Positions 1 to 8,274 of a stretch of 64,000 nt of DNA are shown here, in pieces (within the stretch, counting starts at the first letter, position 1; each line of letters begins with the position of its first letter). The notes beneath the pieces are model-generated. The model was not told the DNA's origin, searched no databases, and saw only the letters and a list, made by a program, of their open reading frames with translations. Made by a program: the position numbers and the translations under genes. Source of the DNA: Anaerolineales bacterium UBA2181 (GTDB lineage: Bacteria; Chloroflexota; Anaerolineae; Promineifilales; UBA4811); contig DCVT01000014.1 in NCBI GenBank assembly GCA_002328075.1, positions 26,639 to 90,638 on the forward strand, read 5' to 3'.

Positions 1-2
1 CC

Positions 3-3000
3 GCTGCCCGCAATCTGATTGCCGGCAACGGCATTCGGGGAGTCTGGATCGACGGGACGAACAGCACCGGCAATCTGATCCAGGGAAACTACATCGGCAC
101 GGATATCACGGGCGGCGCCGCGATTGCCAACCCCACCGGCATATTCATCACCGACGCGACCAACAATACCGTGCGCAGTAACCTCATCTCAGGCAACGCT
201 ACCGGCGTCTATCTCCAGGGCAGGGCGGGGTATCCCACGTCGGGCAACATCATCGCCGCTAACACGATCGGCACCGACGCCGCCGGAAGCGCCGCGCTGG
301 GCAACAGCACCCATGGTGTGTATCTCGATTCCACCTCCTACAACACGATCGGCGGGGCGCTTCCGGTTGACGGCAACCTGATCTCGGGCAACGGCGGCGC
401 TGGCATCTATGTTGCCGGCGTCACCTCGTTTGGCCATGTCATCCGCCACAACCGGATCGGCACAAATGCCGCCGGTTCGGCTGCGCTGGGAAACTCGAGC
501 AGCGGCGTGCGCATCGGCACGGATGACGGGACCTTTTGGCAGGCAGGCGGTTGGCAGCACGTCATCGCCGATAACCTCATCTCGGGCAACGTCGGCGTGG
601 GCATCCTGCTGACCGCCTCCGAGTGTCAGATCGAGAACAACCGAATCGGCACGGACGCGACAGGAACGCTCGACCTGGGCAACGTCGGCGCCGGCCTCCG
701 GGTCAGCAGCGCGAGCGACAACACGATCCAGGCCAACCTGATCTCTGGCAATGGCGGTCATGGGGTCTTTATTGACGTTTTCTCGCTCGCCGCGACCGCC
801 AACCTGATCCGGGGAAACCGCGTCGGCACCAACGCCGCAGGCACGACCGCCCTGGGCAACGACGGCATCGGGATATACCTGCGCTACGCCAGCGGCAACC
901 AGATTGGCGGAACGGGCGCCGGCGAGGGCAACCTCGTCTCGGGTAACGGAGTAGGCGGCATTGGCCTTGGGGCGACTCACGACAATGTCGTTCAGGGCAA
1001 CCGGGTCGGCACCAACGCCGCCGGCACCGCCGCCCTGGGTAATATCAGTGTCGGCATCGGCGTCTCTGATTTCTGCCGCGACAACCTCATCGGCGGCGCC
1101 GACAGCGGCGCGGGCAACCTGGTCTCGGGCAACATCGGTGACGGCGTCGGCATCGCCGGGCAGACCACTCGGGTAGAGGGCAACTGGATCGGCACCGACG
1201 CCACGGGCACAGGGCCCCTGGGGAACAGCGGCAACGGCGTCAAGATCTACAGCGGCATGGGCTCCTACAACACCATCGGCGGTATGGCAAACGGCGCGGG
1301 CAACGTCATCGCCTTTAACGGGAGCTCGGGCGTGTTGATCAGCGTCGGCGCCGCCCGCAACGCCATCCTCTCCAACCGGATCTACGCCAACGCTGGCCTG
1401 GGGATCGACCTGGGCGGCGACGGGGTGACCCCTAACGATCCCGACGACAGCGACACGGGCGAAAATGCTCTGCTGAACTACCCCGTCCTGGCCTTTGCCG
1501 CGCCGGGTGACGGCGACTTGGTCGTCGCGGGGACGCTCAACAGCACCAGCAACGCCGGATTCACGCTCCAGTTCTTCGCCGGGCCTGAGTGCGATCCATC
1601 GGGTTACGGCGAGGGGCAGGACCATCACGGCTCGCTGGAGGCGACGACTGACGGCAGCGGCCATGCCGGCTTCCGCGTCACCCTACCAGTCGCTCTTCCG
1701 GCCGGGTATTCGGTCTCGGCCACCGCCACCGACGCTAATGGCAACACTTCCGAGTTTGCCGCCTGCGCCCTGGTCACGCCGCAAACCGATTTGTCCCTCG
1801 GCAAAAGCGACTCTCCCGACCCGGTCAACTCGGGCCAACCGCTCATCTACACGCTGGTAGTGACCAACGCCGGCCCCTCCCCGGCCACCGGAGTGAGGCT
1901 CACGGACACGCTTCCCGCTGGTCTGGCCCTCGCCGGGGCGTCGGCCACGCAGGGCGCTTGCGGCAGCGCGAGCCCGCTCACGTGCACCTTGGGCAGTCTG
2001 GCCCCCGGCGCGACCGCCACGGTCACGCTGGCCGTCACGCCCACCGCCTCCGGCGTGTGGGCCAACACCGCTACGGTCACCGGAAACGAGATCGATCCCG
2101 ACCTGGCGAACAACAGCGCTGCGGAATGCACGGTGGTGGACCCGGCCGACCTGGCGCTGGTCAAGACGGCCGCTCCCGCTGCAGCCGGAGTGGGAATCCC
2201 GCTGACGTTCACCCTTGTCGTCGCCAACCACGGCCCGCTGCCCGCCACCGGCGTCGTCGCCACCGACACGCTGCCCGCCAGCTTCACCCTCGGCGCAGTC
2301 ACCCCCAGTCAGGGAAGCTGTGACGGCGCGGGCACGGTCACCTGCGCGCTGGGCAGTCTGGCCCCCGGTGGGGCGGCCACCATCACCCTCGCCGTCACCC
2401 CCACGGTGCCGGGCTTTTTCACCAACACGGCCCGGGTTTCGGCTGCTCAGGGCGACCCGGATGTCGGCAACAACACGGCCAGCGTCGTCACGCCGGTGGA
2501 CCTGGCCGACCTCGCGGTGGTCAAGACCGGCGCCCCAAACCCGGTCGCCGTCGGGCAGCCGATCAGCTACACCATCGTCATCACCAACCGTGGCCCGTCA
2601 ACCGCCACGGGAGTGGTCCTCACCGACACCCTGCCGCCCGGCAGCGTCACGATACCGACCAAGACAGAAGGGTTCGACAGCGGCCTGGTGCCGCCGCCCG
2701 GGTGGACGGAGCGGGTGCAGAACACCGACCACAACTGGTCCGACTTTGCCTACCCCGGCTGGGGCACCACGGCCATAGTGACGTACGGCTCCAACCAGAA
2801 TGAGTGGCTGCTCAGCCCCTACCTGGAAGCGGTGAGCGGCGGGATGACCACCACCGTCTGGTCGATGGGCCACGTCGGCCTGTGCCGGTATCCCTCCGAC
2901 AACTGCGACCTCAACGTCTGGCTGGTGGCCGGCGACGTCGGCGGCGGGGACGACGTGCTCTTGGGTCGCCTTGATGATGATTGGCCGCTCAATTGGACCT

Positions 3001-6000
3001 GGACGCACCGGACACTGACGCTGCCATCCGCCCTGCCGGCCGGTGACCTGCGCATCGGCTACCAGTACGTCGGCCACAATGGGGCGGACGCCCTCATCGA
3101 CCTGATCGTCCTGCCCGGCGAACCGGCCGCCAGCGCCAAGGTCTCGCCGAGCCAGGGGAGTTGCGTCCTGGGGGATGTGGTCACCTGCTCGCTGGGGACC
3201 ATGAACGCCGGCGCGACGGCCACCGTCACGCTGGTCCTCCGGCCTCCCGCCACGGGCATACTGACCAACACAGTCACGGTCACATCGGATCAGCCCGACC
3301 CCCTCCCGGCGAACAACACCTTTACCCACCGGGCCGCCGTGGGAGACCAGGCCGATCTGGCGGTTACCAAGGTGGACACACCCGACCCGACTGGCGTGGG
3401 GTATCCTCTCGTCTATACCGTCACGGTAACCAACCATGGGTTGCTGGACGCCACCGGCGTCGTGCTGACGGACACGCTGCCGGGAAGCGTGATCCTAAGC
3501 GCAGCGACCCCCAGTCAGGGCGCGTGCGGCGGCACAGCCGCCGTGGTCTGCACGCTCGGTGCGCTGGCCAGCGGGAGCCAGGCTAGCGTGACGCTGGTGG
3601 TCACCCCCACCGCCATCGGCAGCCTGCTCAACACCGTTACCGTGAGCGGCGACCAGCCCGACCGCGTCACGGCTAACAACAGCGCCACGCAATCAACCAG
3701 CGTGGTCTCGCGGGCCGATCTGGCCGTGACCCTGAGCGAGTCAGAGGATCCGGTTTGGGGCGGCGGGATGCTCACCTACACGGTGGTCGTCGCCAACGGC
3801 GGGCCCGATACTGCCACCGGTGTCAGGCTGGTGGACACGCTGCCCGGCGAGGCGCTGTACGATTCCGCTGCACCCAGCCATGGCGGCTGCATTCACGACC
3901 AGGGCGTGCTTACCTGCACGCTGGGAACGCTGAACAGCGGCGCCGTGGCGACGGTCACGCTGGTGGTGTGGACGCCGGTGCTGACCAGCACGCTGGTCAA
4001 CACAGCCGTTGTCGCCTCTGGCGATTACGATCCTGTCTCGAGCAACAACGTCGCCGTGCAAACCACGCAGGTGCGCAGCAATGCCATCTTTTATGAGGAT
4101 TTTGGCGGCGGAATCCCGATCACGTGGACGGTGATCAACGGCGGCAGCGGCGCAGACACATGGATGACAGATAATCCGTACGGACGGACCGCGCCGCCAC
4201 CCTTCCGCGAGCCGTGGGCGATGGTGGACTCCTCGTGGGCGGGGCCGGCCGCCACCCAAGACGAACAACTCATCACGCCGGATATCGACGCCACCGGCTG
4301 CGGCGAGCTGCGGTTAGTGTTTAGCAACCGGTTTGCGCGGTGGTACGACGAGATCGCCGACGTGGATGTGAGCGTCGACGGCGGCAGCTACTGGACCAAC
4401 GTACTGCGCATGCAGGGCGCACACGACGGCCCCAACACCAAGGACATTGACATCAGTGCCATCGCCGCCGGCAAGAGCATGCGCGTGCGTTTCCACTACC
4501 ATGAAGCTGATTACGACTACTGGTGGATGGTGGACAATGTGCGCGTGCTGTGCTCCGGCGCGGGCGGACCCGGGGTTGATCTGGCGGTCGCCAAAACCGA
4601 TTCACACGATCCGGCTTACGTCGGGTCGCCGCTGACCTATACCGTCGAAATCGCCAACCTGGGCCCATCCGCCGCCACGCAGGTGACGCTCACCGACACG
4701 CTTCCCACCTGGATGGTTTTGATTTCCGCCATACCCAGCCAGGGCACCTGCGACGAGTCGGGCAGAGTGGTTTCTTGCGCCCTGGGCAGCCTGACCGGCG
4801 ATGCAGCCACCGTGACCATCGTCGTGATGCCCACCGCAGCCGGCACCATGACCAACACGGTGACGGTAGCCGCCAGCGAAAACGACGCGAACCCGGCCAA
4901 CAACAGCGCGTCAGAAAGCACCTTGGTTCTGCCGGTCGCCGACCTGGCGGTAGCCAAGTCGGGTTCGCCCAATCCGGCGCACGTGGGGTCCCCTCTGACG
5001 TACACCGTCGTGGTCGCCAACCTAGGCCCATCCGCCGCCACGCGGGTAACGCTCGCCGACACGCTTCCCACCGGGGTGGTTTTGATTTCCGCCATGCCCA
5101 GCCAGGGTAGCTGCGGCGAGTCGGGCGGGTTGGTCACCTGCGGCCTCGGGAGCCTGGCCGGCGATGCAGCCACCGTGACCATCGTCGTGATGCCCACCGC
5201 TGTCGGCACCATGACCAACACGGTGACGGTAGCCGCCAGCGAGCACGACCCGAACCTGGCCAACAACAGCGACTTAGAAAGCATCTCGGTTCTGCCGGTG
5301 GCCGACCTGGCGGTAGCCAAGTCGGGCGCGCCCGATCCGGCACACGTGGGGTCGCCGCTGACCTATACCGTCGTGGTCGCCAACCTGGGCCCATCCGTTG
5401 CCACGCAGGTGATGCTGGTGGACACGCTGCCGGCCGATGTGCTTTTTGCCTCCGCCATACCCAACCAGGGCACCTGCGGCGAGACGGGCGGGGTGGTCAC
5501 CTGCGCCCTGGGCAGCCTGGCCGGCGATGCAGCCACCGTGACCATCGTTGTGATGCCCACCGCAACCTGCACCCTCAACAACATGGCGGCGGTAGCTGCC
5601 GGGGAGCACGACCCGAATCTGGCCAACAACAGCGCGTCAGAAAGCACCTCGGTTCTGCCGGTGGCCGACCTGGCGGTAGCCAAGTCGGGCGCGCCCAATC
5701 CGGCACACGTGGGGTCGCCGCTGACCTATACCGTCGTGGTCGTCAACCTGGGTCCCTCCGTTGCCACGCAGGTGACGCTCACCGACACGCTCCCGGCCGG
5801 CGCCGTTTTTGGCACAACGTCTTCCAGCCAGGGGACATGTACCCGGCAGGACGGCCTGGTGACGTGCAGCCTGGGCGCCTTGCCCCAGGCCGCCTCGGCG
5901 ACGGTCACGATGAGCGTCACGCCGACGGCCATGGCGACCCTGGTCAACCAGGCCCGCGTCGTCGCCTACGAGCATGACCCTGACCCGGACAATAATCTGG

Positions 6001-6569
6001 CCAGCGCCGAAACGGTGGTCGGTGGCCGGCTTGCATTCGAGGCGAGTTTCGCCGGCGGAATCCCGGATGGCTGGACGGTCGTCAACGGTGGGGTGGGTCT
6101 GGGCGCCACGGCGACGTGGACGGTGACCAACGCCTGTAGACGGGCGCTGCCGGCCGGTGGATGGGTGATGGTGGATTCGGACTGCGCCGGCATGGGAGAG
6201 GACCAAGACGAGCAGTTGATCAGCCCGTTGATCGACGTGACTGACTGCGGCGGCGTGGAGTTGAGGTTCGCCAACCAGTTTCGCTATTATGGCGCCGAGA
6301 CCGCCGACGTTGACGTCAGCACAGACGACGGCGTGACGTGGAACAACGTGCTGCGGATGCAGGGCAGCGACGTGGGGTACCCTGCGCCGGAAACCCGATC
6401 CCTGAACATTGCTGCCCTGGCAGCCGGTCAGGCCATCCGGGTGCGCTTTCACTATTACAATGCCCACTATGCCTGGTGGTGGGCCATCGGTGACGTAGAG
6501 GTGACCTGCACGGCATCTCTTGAGGAACCGTACCGGTACATCTATCTGCCGATCGTGCTGCGCCATTAG
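3..6569 (+). CDS. Giant beta-helix / DUF11 / anchor-J surface protein (5' end missing)
   Basis: The reading frame is open at the left edge, so the start and any signal peptide lie outside; 2188 residues are visible. Residues about 1-495 form a right-handed parallel beta-helix of recurring NLISGN and IGTDAAG-type turns. From about 595 come nine DUF11 repeats, each opening with ADLAV-K and carrying YTVVV-N and DTLP motifs. Three jelly-roll 'choice-of-anchor J' (cleaved-adhesin-like) domains lie at about 887-1043 (inside the third DUF11 repeat), 1360-1520 and 2010-2173. The protein ends in YIYLPIVLRH. Family knowledge points to an adhesin or surface scaffold; no enzyme motif is seen. Repeats 6-9 share an exact 363-bp period, a sign of recent expansion. 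A terminator follows within 75 bases. Confidence 0.9.
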   Translation, partial: AARNLIAGNGIRGVWIDGTNSTGNLIQGNYIGTDITGGAAIANPTGIFITDATNNTVRSNLISGNATGVYLQGRAGYPTSGNIIAANTIGTDAAGSAALGNSTHGVYLDSTSYNTIGGALPVDGNLISGNGGAGIYVAGVTSFGHVIRHNRIGTNAAGSAALGNSSSGVRIGTDDGTFWQAGGWQHVIADNLISGNVGVGILLTASECQIENNRIGTDATGTLDLGNVGAGLRVSSASDNTIQANLISGNGGHGVFIDVFSLAATANLIRGNRVGTNAAGTTALGNDGIGIYLRYASGNQIGGTGAGEGNLVSGNGVGGIGLGATHDNVVQGNRVGTNAAGTAALGNISVGIGVSDFCRDNLIGGADSGAGNLVSGNIGDGVGIAGQTTRVEGNWIGTDATGTGPLGNSGNGVKIYSGMGSYNTIGGMANGAGNVIAFNGSSGVLISVGAARNAILSNRIYANAGLGIDLGGDGVTPNDPDDSDTGENALLNYPVLAFAAPGDGDLVVAGTLNSTSNAGFTLQFFAGPECDPSGYGEGQDHHGSLEATTDGSGHAGFRVTLPVALPAGYSVSATATDANGNTSEFAACALVTPQTDLSLGKSDSPDPVNSGQPLIYTLVVTNAGPSPATGVRLTDTLPAGLALAGASATQGACGSASPLTCTLGSLAPGATATVTLAVTPTASGVWANTATVTGNEIDPDLANNSAAECTVVDPADLALVKTAAPAAAGVGIPLTFTLVVANHGPLPATGVVATDTLPASFTLGAVTPSQGSCDGAGTVTCALGSLAPGGAATITLAVTPTVPGFFTNTARVSAAQGDPDVGNNTASVVTPVDLADLAVVKTGAPNPVAVGQPISYTIVITNRGPSTATGVVLTDTLPPGSVTIPTKTEGFDSGLVPPPGWTERVQNTDHNWSDFAYPGWGTTAIVTYGSNQNEWLLSPYLEAVSGGMTTTVWSMGHVGLCRYPSDNCDLNVWLVAGDVGGGDDVLLGRLDDDWPLNWTWTHRTLTLPSALPAGDLRIGYQYVGHNGADALIDLIVLPGEPAASAKVSPSQGSCVLGDVVTCSLGTMNAGATATVTLVLRPPATGILTNTVTVTSDQPDPLPANNTFTHRAAVGDQADLAVTKVDTPDPTGVGYPLVYTVTVTNHGLLDATGVVLTDTLPGSVILSAATPSQGACGGTAAVVCTLGALASGSQASVTLVVTPTAIGSLLNTVTVSGDQPDRVTANNSATQSTSVVSRADLAVTLSESEDPVWGGGMLTYTVVVANGGPDTATGVRLVDTLPGEALYDSAAPSHGGCIHDQGVLTCTLGTLNSGAVATVTLVVWTPVLTSTLVNTAVVASGDYDPVSSNNVAVQTTQVRSNAIFYEDFGGGIPITWTVINGGSGADTWMTDNPYGRTAPPPFREPWAMVDSSWAGPAATQDEQLITPDIDATGCGELRLVFSNRFARWYDEIADVDVSVDGGSYWTNVLRMQGAHDGPNTKDIDISAIAAGKSMRVRFHYHEADYDYWWMVDNVRVLCSGAGGPGVDLAVAKTDSHDPAYVGSPLTYTVEIANLGPSAATQVTLTDTLPTWMVLISAIPSQGTCDESGRVVSCALGSLTGDAATVTIVVMPTAAGTMTNTVTVAASENDANPANNSASESTLVLPVADLAVAKSGSPNPAHVGSPLTYTVVVANLGPSAATRVTLADTLPTGVVLISAMPSQGSCGESGGLVTCGLGSLAGDAATVTIVVMPTAVGTMTNTVTVAASEHDPNLANNSDLESISVLPVADLAVAKSGAPDPAHVGSPLTYTVVVANLGPSVATQVMLVDTLPADVLFASAIPNQGTCGETGGVVTCALGSLAGDAATVTIVVMPTATCTLNNMAAVAAGEHDPNLANNSASESTSVLPVADLAVAKSGAPNPAHVGSPLTYTVVVVNLGPSVATQVTLTDTLPAGAVFGTTSSSQGTCTRQDGLVTCSLGALPQAASATVTMSVTPTAMATLVNQARVVAYEHDPDPDNNLASAETVVGGRLAFEASFAGGIPDGWTVVNGGVGLGATATWTVTNACRRALPAGGWVMVDSDCAGMGEDQDEQLISPLIDVTDCGGVELRFANQFRYYGAETADVDVSTDDGVTWNNVLRMQGSDVGYPAPETRSLNIAALAAGQAIRVRFHYYNAHYAWWWAIGDVEVTCTASLEEPYRYIYLPIVLRH
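4575..6026 (+). repeat. Four tandem 363-bp DUF11-encoding repeats
   Basis: Units begin at 4575, 4938, 5301 and 5664, each exactly 363 bases (121 codons) apart. Long stretches are identical between units, for example the DNA encoding ADLAVAKSG and the GDAATVTIVVMPTA block (the latter in units 1-3). An older pair of repeats starting at 3351 and 3714 has the same spacing but is more diverged. This indicates in-frame expansion by unequal recombination and is a likely site of assembly collapse. Confidence 0.85.
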
Positions 6570-6610
6570 CCGGGGCAGACGGAGCAGCTTGTCAATCGTT
6601 GGCAAACCAC

Positions 6611-6641
6611 AGCGGCCTGGAAGGCAACCCAGGCCGCTTTA
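6611..6641 (+). terminator. Terminator after giant surface gene
   Basis: A perfect 10-bp stem (6611-6620 with 6629-6638) with an 8-base loop is followed by a short T-rich stretch. It begins 42 bases after the stop codon of the giant gene. Confidence 0.75.
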
Positions 6642-6885
6642 TGCCTACTGCCGTCACAGAGGGATCCATCCTCGTCGCCCACATTCGACGCCAGGGATCC
6701 GGCCCCCGAGTGACTGCCGTTTTCGTTGTGGATGCACGTCCAAAGCCCGACGGCCCTTTCCCAGAACCAGACTCCTTGTCTGGTCATTCAGATTCGGTGG
6801 TGCCCTGACACAACAATATCGCACCCGAATGTGGTCGTGCCGCGCTCGCTTGAGGTACGACCGCGAGAATCATCTGGGTGCAGGC

Positions 6886-6934
6886 TTGACTTTTCTGCAT
6901 CATGTGGGTAGAAATGTCTAGATCAAGTGTCTAG
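6886..6934 (+). promoter_or_regulatory. Promoter and probable operator of the toxin-antitoxin operon
   Basis: TTGACT at 6886-6891 and TAGAAA at 6909-6914 are 17 bases apart. Two direct copies of TGTCTAG, at 6915-6921 and 6928-6934 (13-base period), cover the expected transcription start. Phd/YefM antitoxins usually repress their own operon through such repeated sites, so these are the likely operator (inference). Nothing else was seen in the 6642-6885 stretch. Confidence 0.6.
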
Positions 6935-6949
6935 TTAGAGGTAGGTCAA

Positions 6950-7201
6950 GTGATAGTTACGATTACAGAAGCGCACAATCGCCTTTCTCACTGGCTCAAG
7001 CTAATCCCAGAACGACCCATAACGATCACCCATCGCGGCAAGCCCGTGGCGGTTCTGGTTGCTCCCGACGAATACGAGCGGCTCCGCCAGGTGCACGCGT
7101 ACCTGGACATCCTGCGGCTTTCGCGTTCACTCAAGGATGCCAAGGTGACAGCGAACGACCTGTTCGAGGCATCGCGGGCCGAACTGGAGGCTCGCCAGTG
7201 A
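6950..7201 (+). CDS. Antitoxin, Phd/YefM family
   Basis: An 83-residue protein starting at GTG with a GAGGT ribosome site just upstream. The N-terminal half has the Phd/YefM fold signature: a short strand MIVTITEA, a helix, then ITHRGKPVAVLV and a DEYERL turn. This half should dimerise and bind the operator, while the helical C-terminal part (about 50-83) should wrap the toxin. The stop overlaps the start of the PIN-domain toxin by four bases (GTGA), giving translational coupling in the usual antitoxin-first order. Confidence 0.88.
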   Translation: MIVTITEAHNRLSHWLKLIPERPITITHRGKPVAVLVAPDEYERLRQVHAYLDILRLSRSLKDAKVTANDLFEASRAELEARQ

Positions 7202-7620
7202 TAGTAGACGCCAACGTCATCCTGAGGGCCTTCTTGCCTGACGAGGCACAGGATCAAGCACAGGCACTGATCCGTGACCACGTGCTCGGGCAGGTGCAGT
7301 TGGCGGCGCCAGAGCTGCTTCTCTACGAGGTGACCAATGCCGTGGTGCAGGCGAGGCGTCGGGGGCGTCTCACCGATGAGCAAGCAGAGGGCATTTTGTC
7401 ATCGTTTGAAGGGCTGGGTATTTCGCTAAAACCGGTAAGCTGGAGGCGGATGTTCTCCATCGCTCAGAGGTTCGGCTGCTCTGCACACGATGCCGCGTAC
7501 CTGGCCCTGGCTGAGGCCGATGATCAGCCCTTGATCACGGGAGACGTACGGATGTACAACGCCGTTCGAGAGCACCTCACCAAGGTGCACTGGCTAGGCG
7601 ACTATCAGCGCCTCGGTTGA
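7198..7620 (+). CDS. Toxin, VapC-type PIN-domain ribonuclease
   Basis: A 140-residue PIN-domain protein. The N-terminal MIVDANVILR carries the first metal-binding aspartate; an acidic residue follows in ELLLYEVTNAV, and the C-terminal CSAHDAAYLALAE and PLITGDVRMYNA segments carry the remaining aspartates, so the active site looks complete. PIN toxins cleave RNA, often tRNA or rRNA. It is coupled to the upstream antitoxin by a GTGA overlap. Pairing of VapC with a Phd-type rather than a VapB-type antitoxin is common. About 12 bases after its stop begins a copied fragment of the giant surface gene. Confidence 0.9.
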   Translation: MIVDANVILRAFLPDEAQDQAQALIRDHVLGQVQLAAPELLLYEVTNAVVQARRRGRLTDEQAEGILSSFEGLGISLKPVSWRRMFSIAQRFGCSAHDAAYLALAEADDQPLITGDVRMYNAVREHLTKVHWLGDYQRLG

Positions 7621-7632
7621 CGCCGTCCGATC

Positions 7633-7781
7633 CGCCGGCGGCATCCCGGATGACTGGACGGTCGTCAACGGTGGGGTGGGTCTGGGCGCCACGGCGGCGT
7701 GGACGGTGACCAACGCCTGCAGACGGGCGCTGCCGGCCGGTGGATGGGTGATGGTGGATTCAGACTGCGCCGGCATGGGAG
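7633..7781 (+). pseudogene. 149-bp copy of the giant gene's last anchor-J domain
   Basis: This stretch aligns without gaps to 6050-6198, with five differences that I counted (about 97% identical). The copied part encodes the start of the third anchor-J domain (GGIPD-WTVVNGG onward). Similarity stops sharply at 7782. It is either a remnant of a sister gene or a partial segmental duplication; the toxin-antitoxin pair sits between the two copies. Confidence 0.85.
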
Positions 7782-8274
7782 CCCCTAACGGACCACGTGG
7801 TGGCGCCGGCGGCCGATCCTGACACGATCATAGCCGAGAATTCGCTGCCGGCAACTGGATCGCCCCACCCAGCAGGGCCAGTCGCTCGTGTCACCGCCAG
7901 GGCCGCAAGGGGACTTGGTGTCGCGCACTCGGGTGTACGTTTAGGCTCGCCACGCGCAGGGTCAACGAATCGGCGGTCCAGGGCCGCGTCGCCAATCGGC
8001 GGAATCTCGTGGACAACGGTCAGAGCCAGCTGGCGCCCGGGCACCTCCCAGACCTGGCCGGCGGCCGGTGGTCAGTCCGCGGTCGGTCCCGCGGAGCCAC
8101 CGAACGCACTGCCCTTGGCGCCCCATCAGTGGGCGAGTGCCCCAGGTGGCGCCAAGATGTGCGATTCCGTCACTCCCGCTGAACTACCCCCAAGGGTCCC
8201 GGCCGCGCATACCGCTTGCCGGTCAGGTCCACCGCCGATCACCGGGTCCTTATTGCCCGCACAGCGTCTCCTGC
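7782..8274. other. Intergenic stretch, possible decayed sequence
   Basis: No convincing gene is seen. On the minus strand around 7910-8065 a short frame with coding-like codon use reads VPGRQLALTVVHEIPPIG but has an upstream stop and no start, so it may be a gene remnant. Together with the neighbouring copied fragment this looks like a rearranged zone. Confidence 0.35.

Noticed and set aside
189..1664. A 491-codon open frame on the minus strand
   Set aside because: It mirrors the low-stop, GC-rich repeats of the giant surface gene; it has no family motifs and no ribosome site.
5637..6605. A 322-codon open frame on the minus strand
   Set aside because: Antisense shadow of the DUF11 and anchor-J region, with low-complexity, unlikely protein sequence.
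7198..7200. Frameshift between antitoxin and toxin
   Set aside because: The overlap is an ordinary GTGA stop-start junction, and both proteins are full length.
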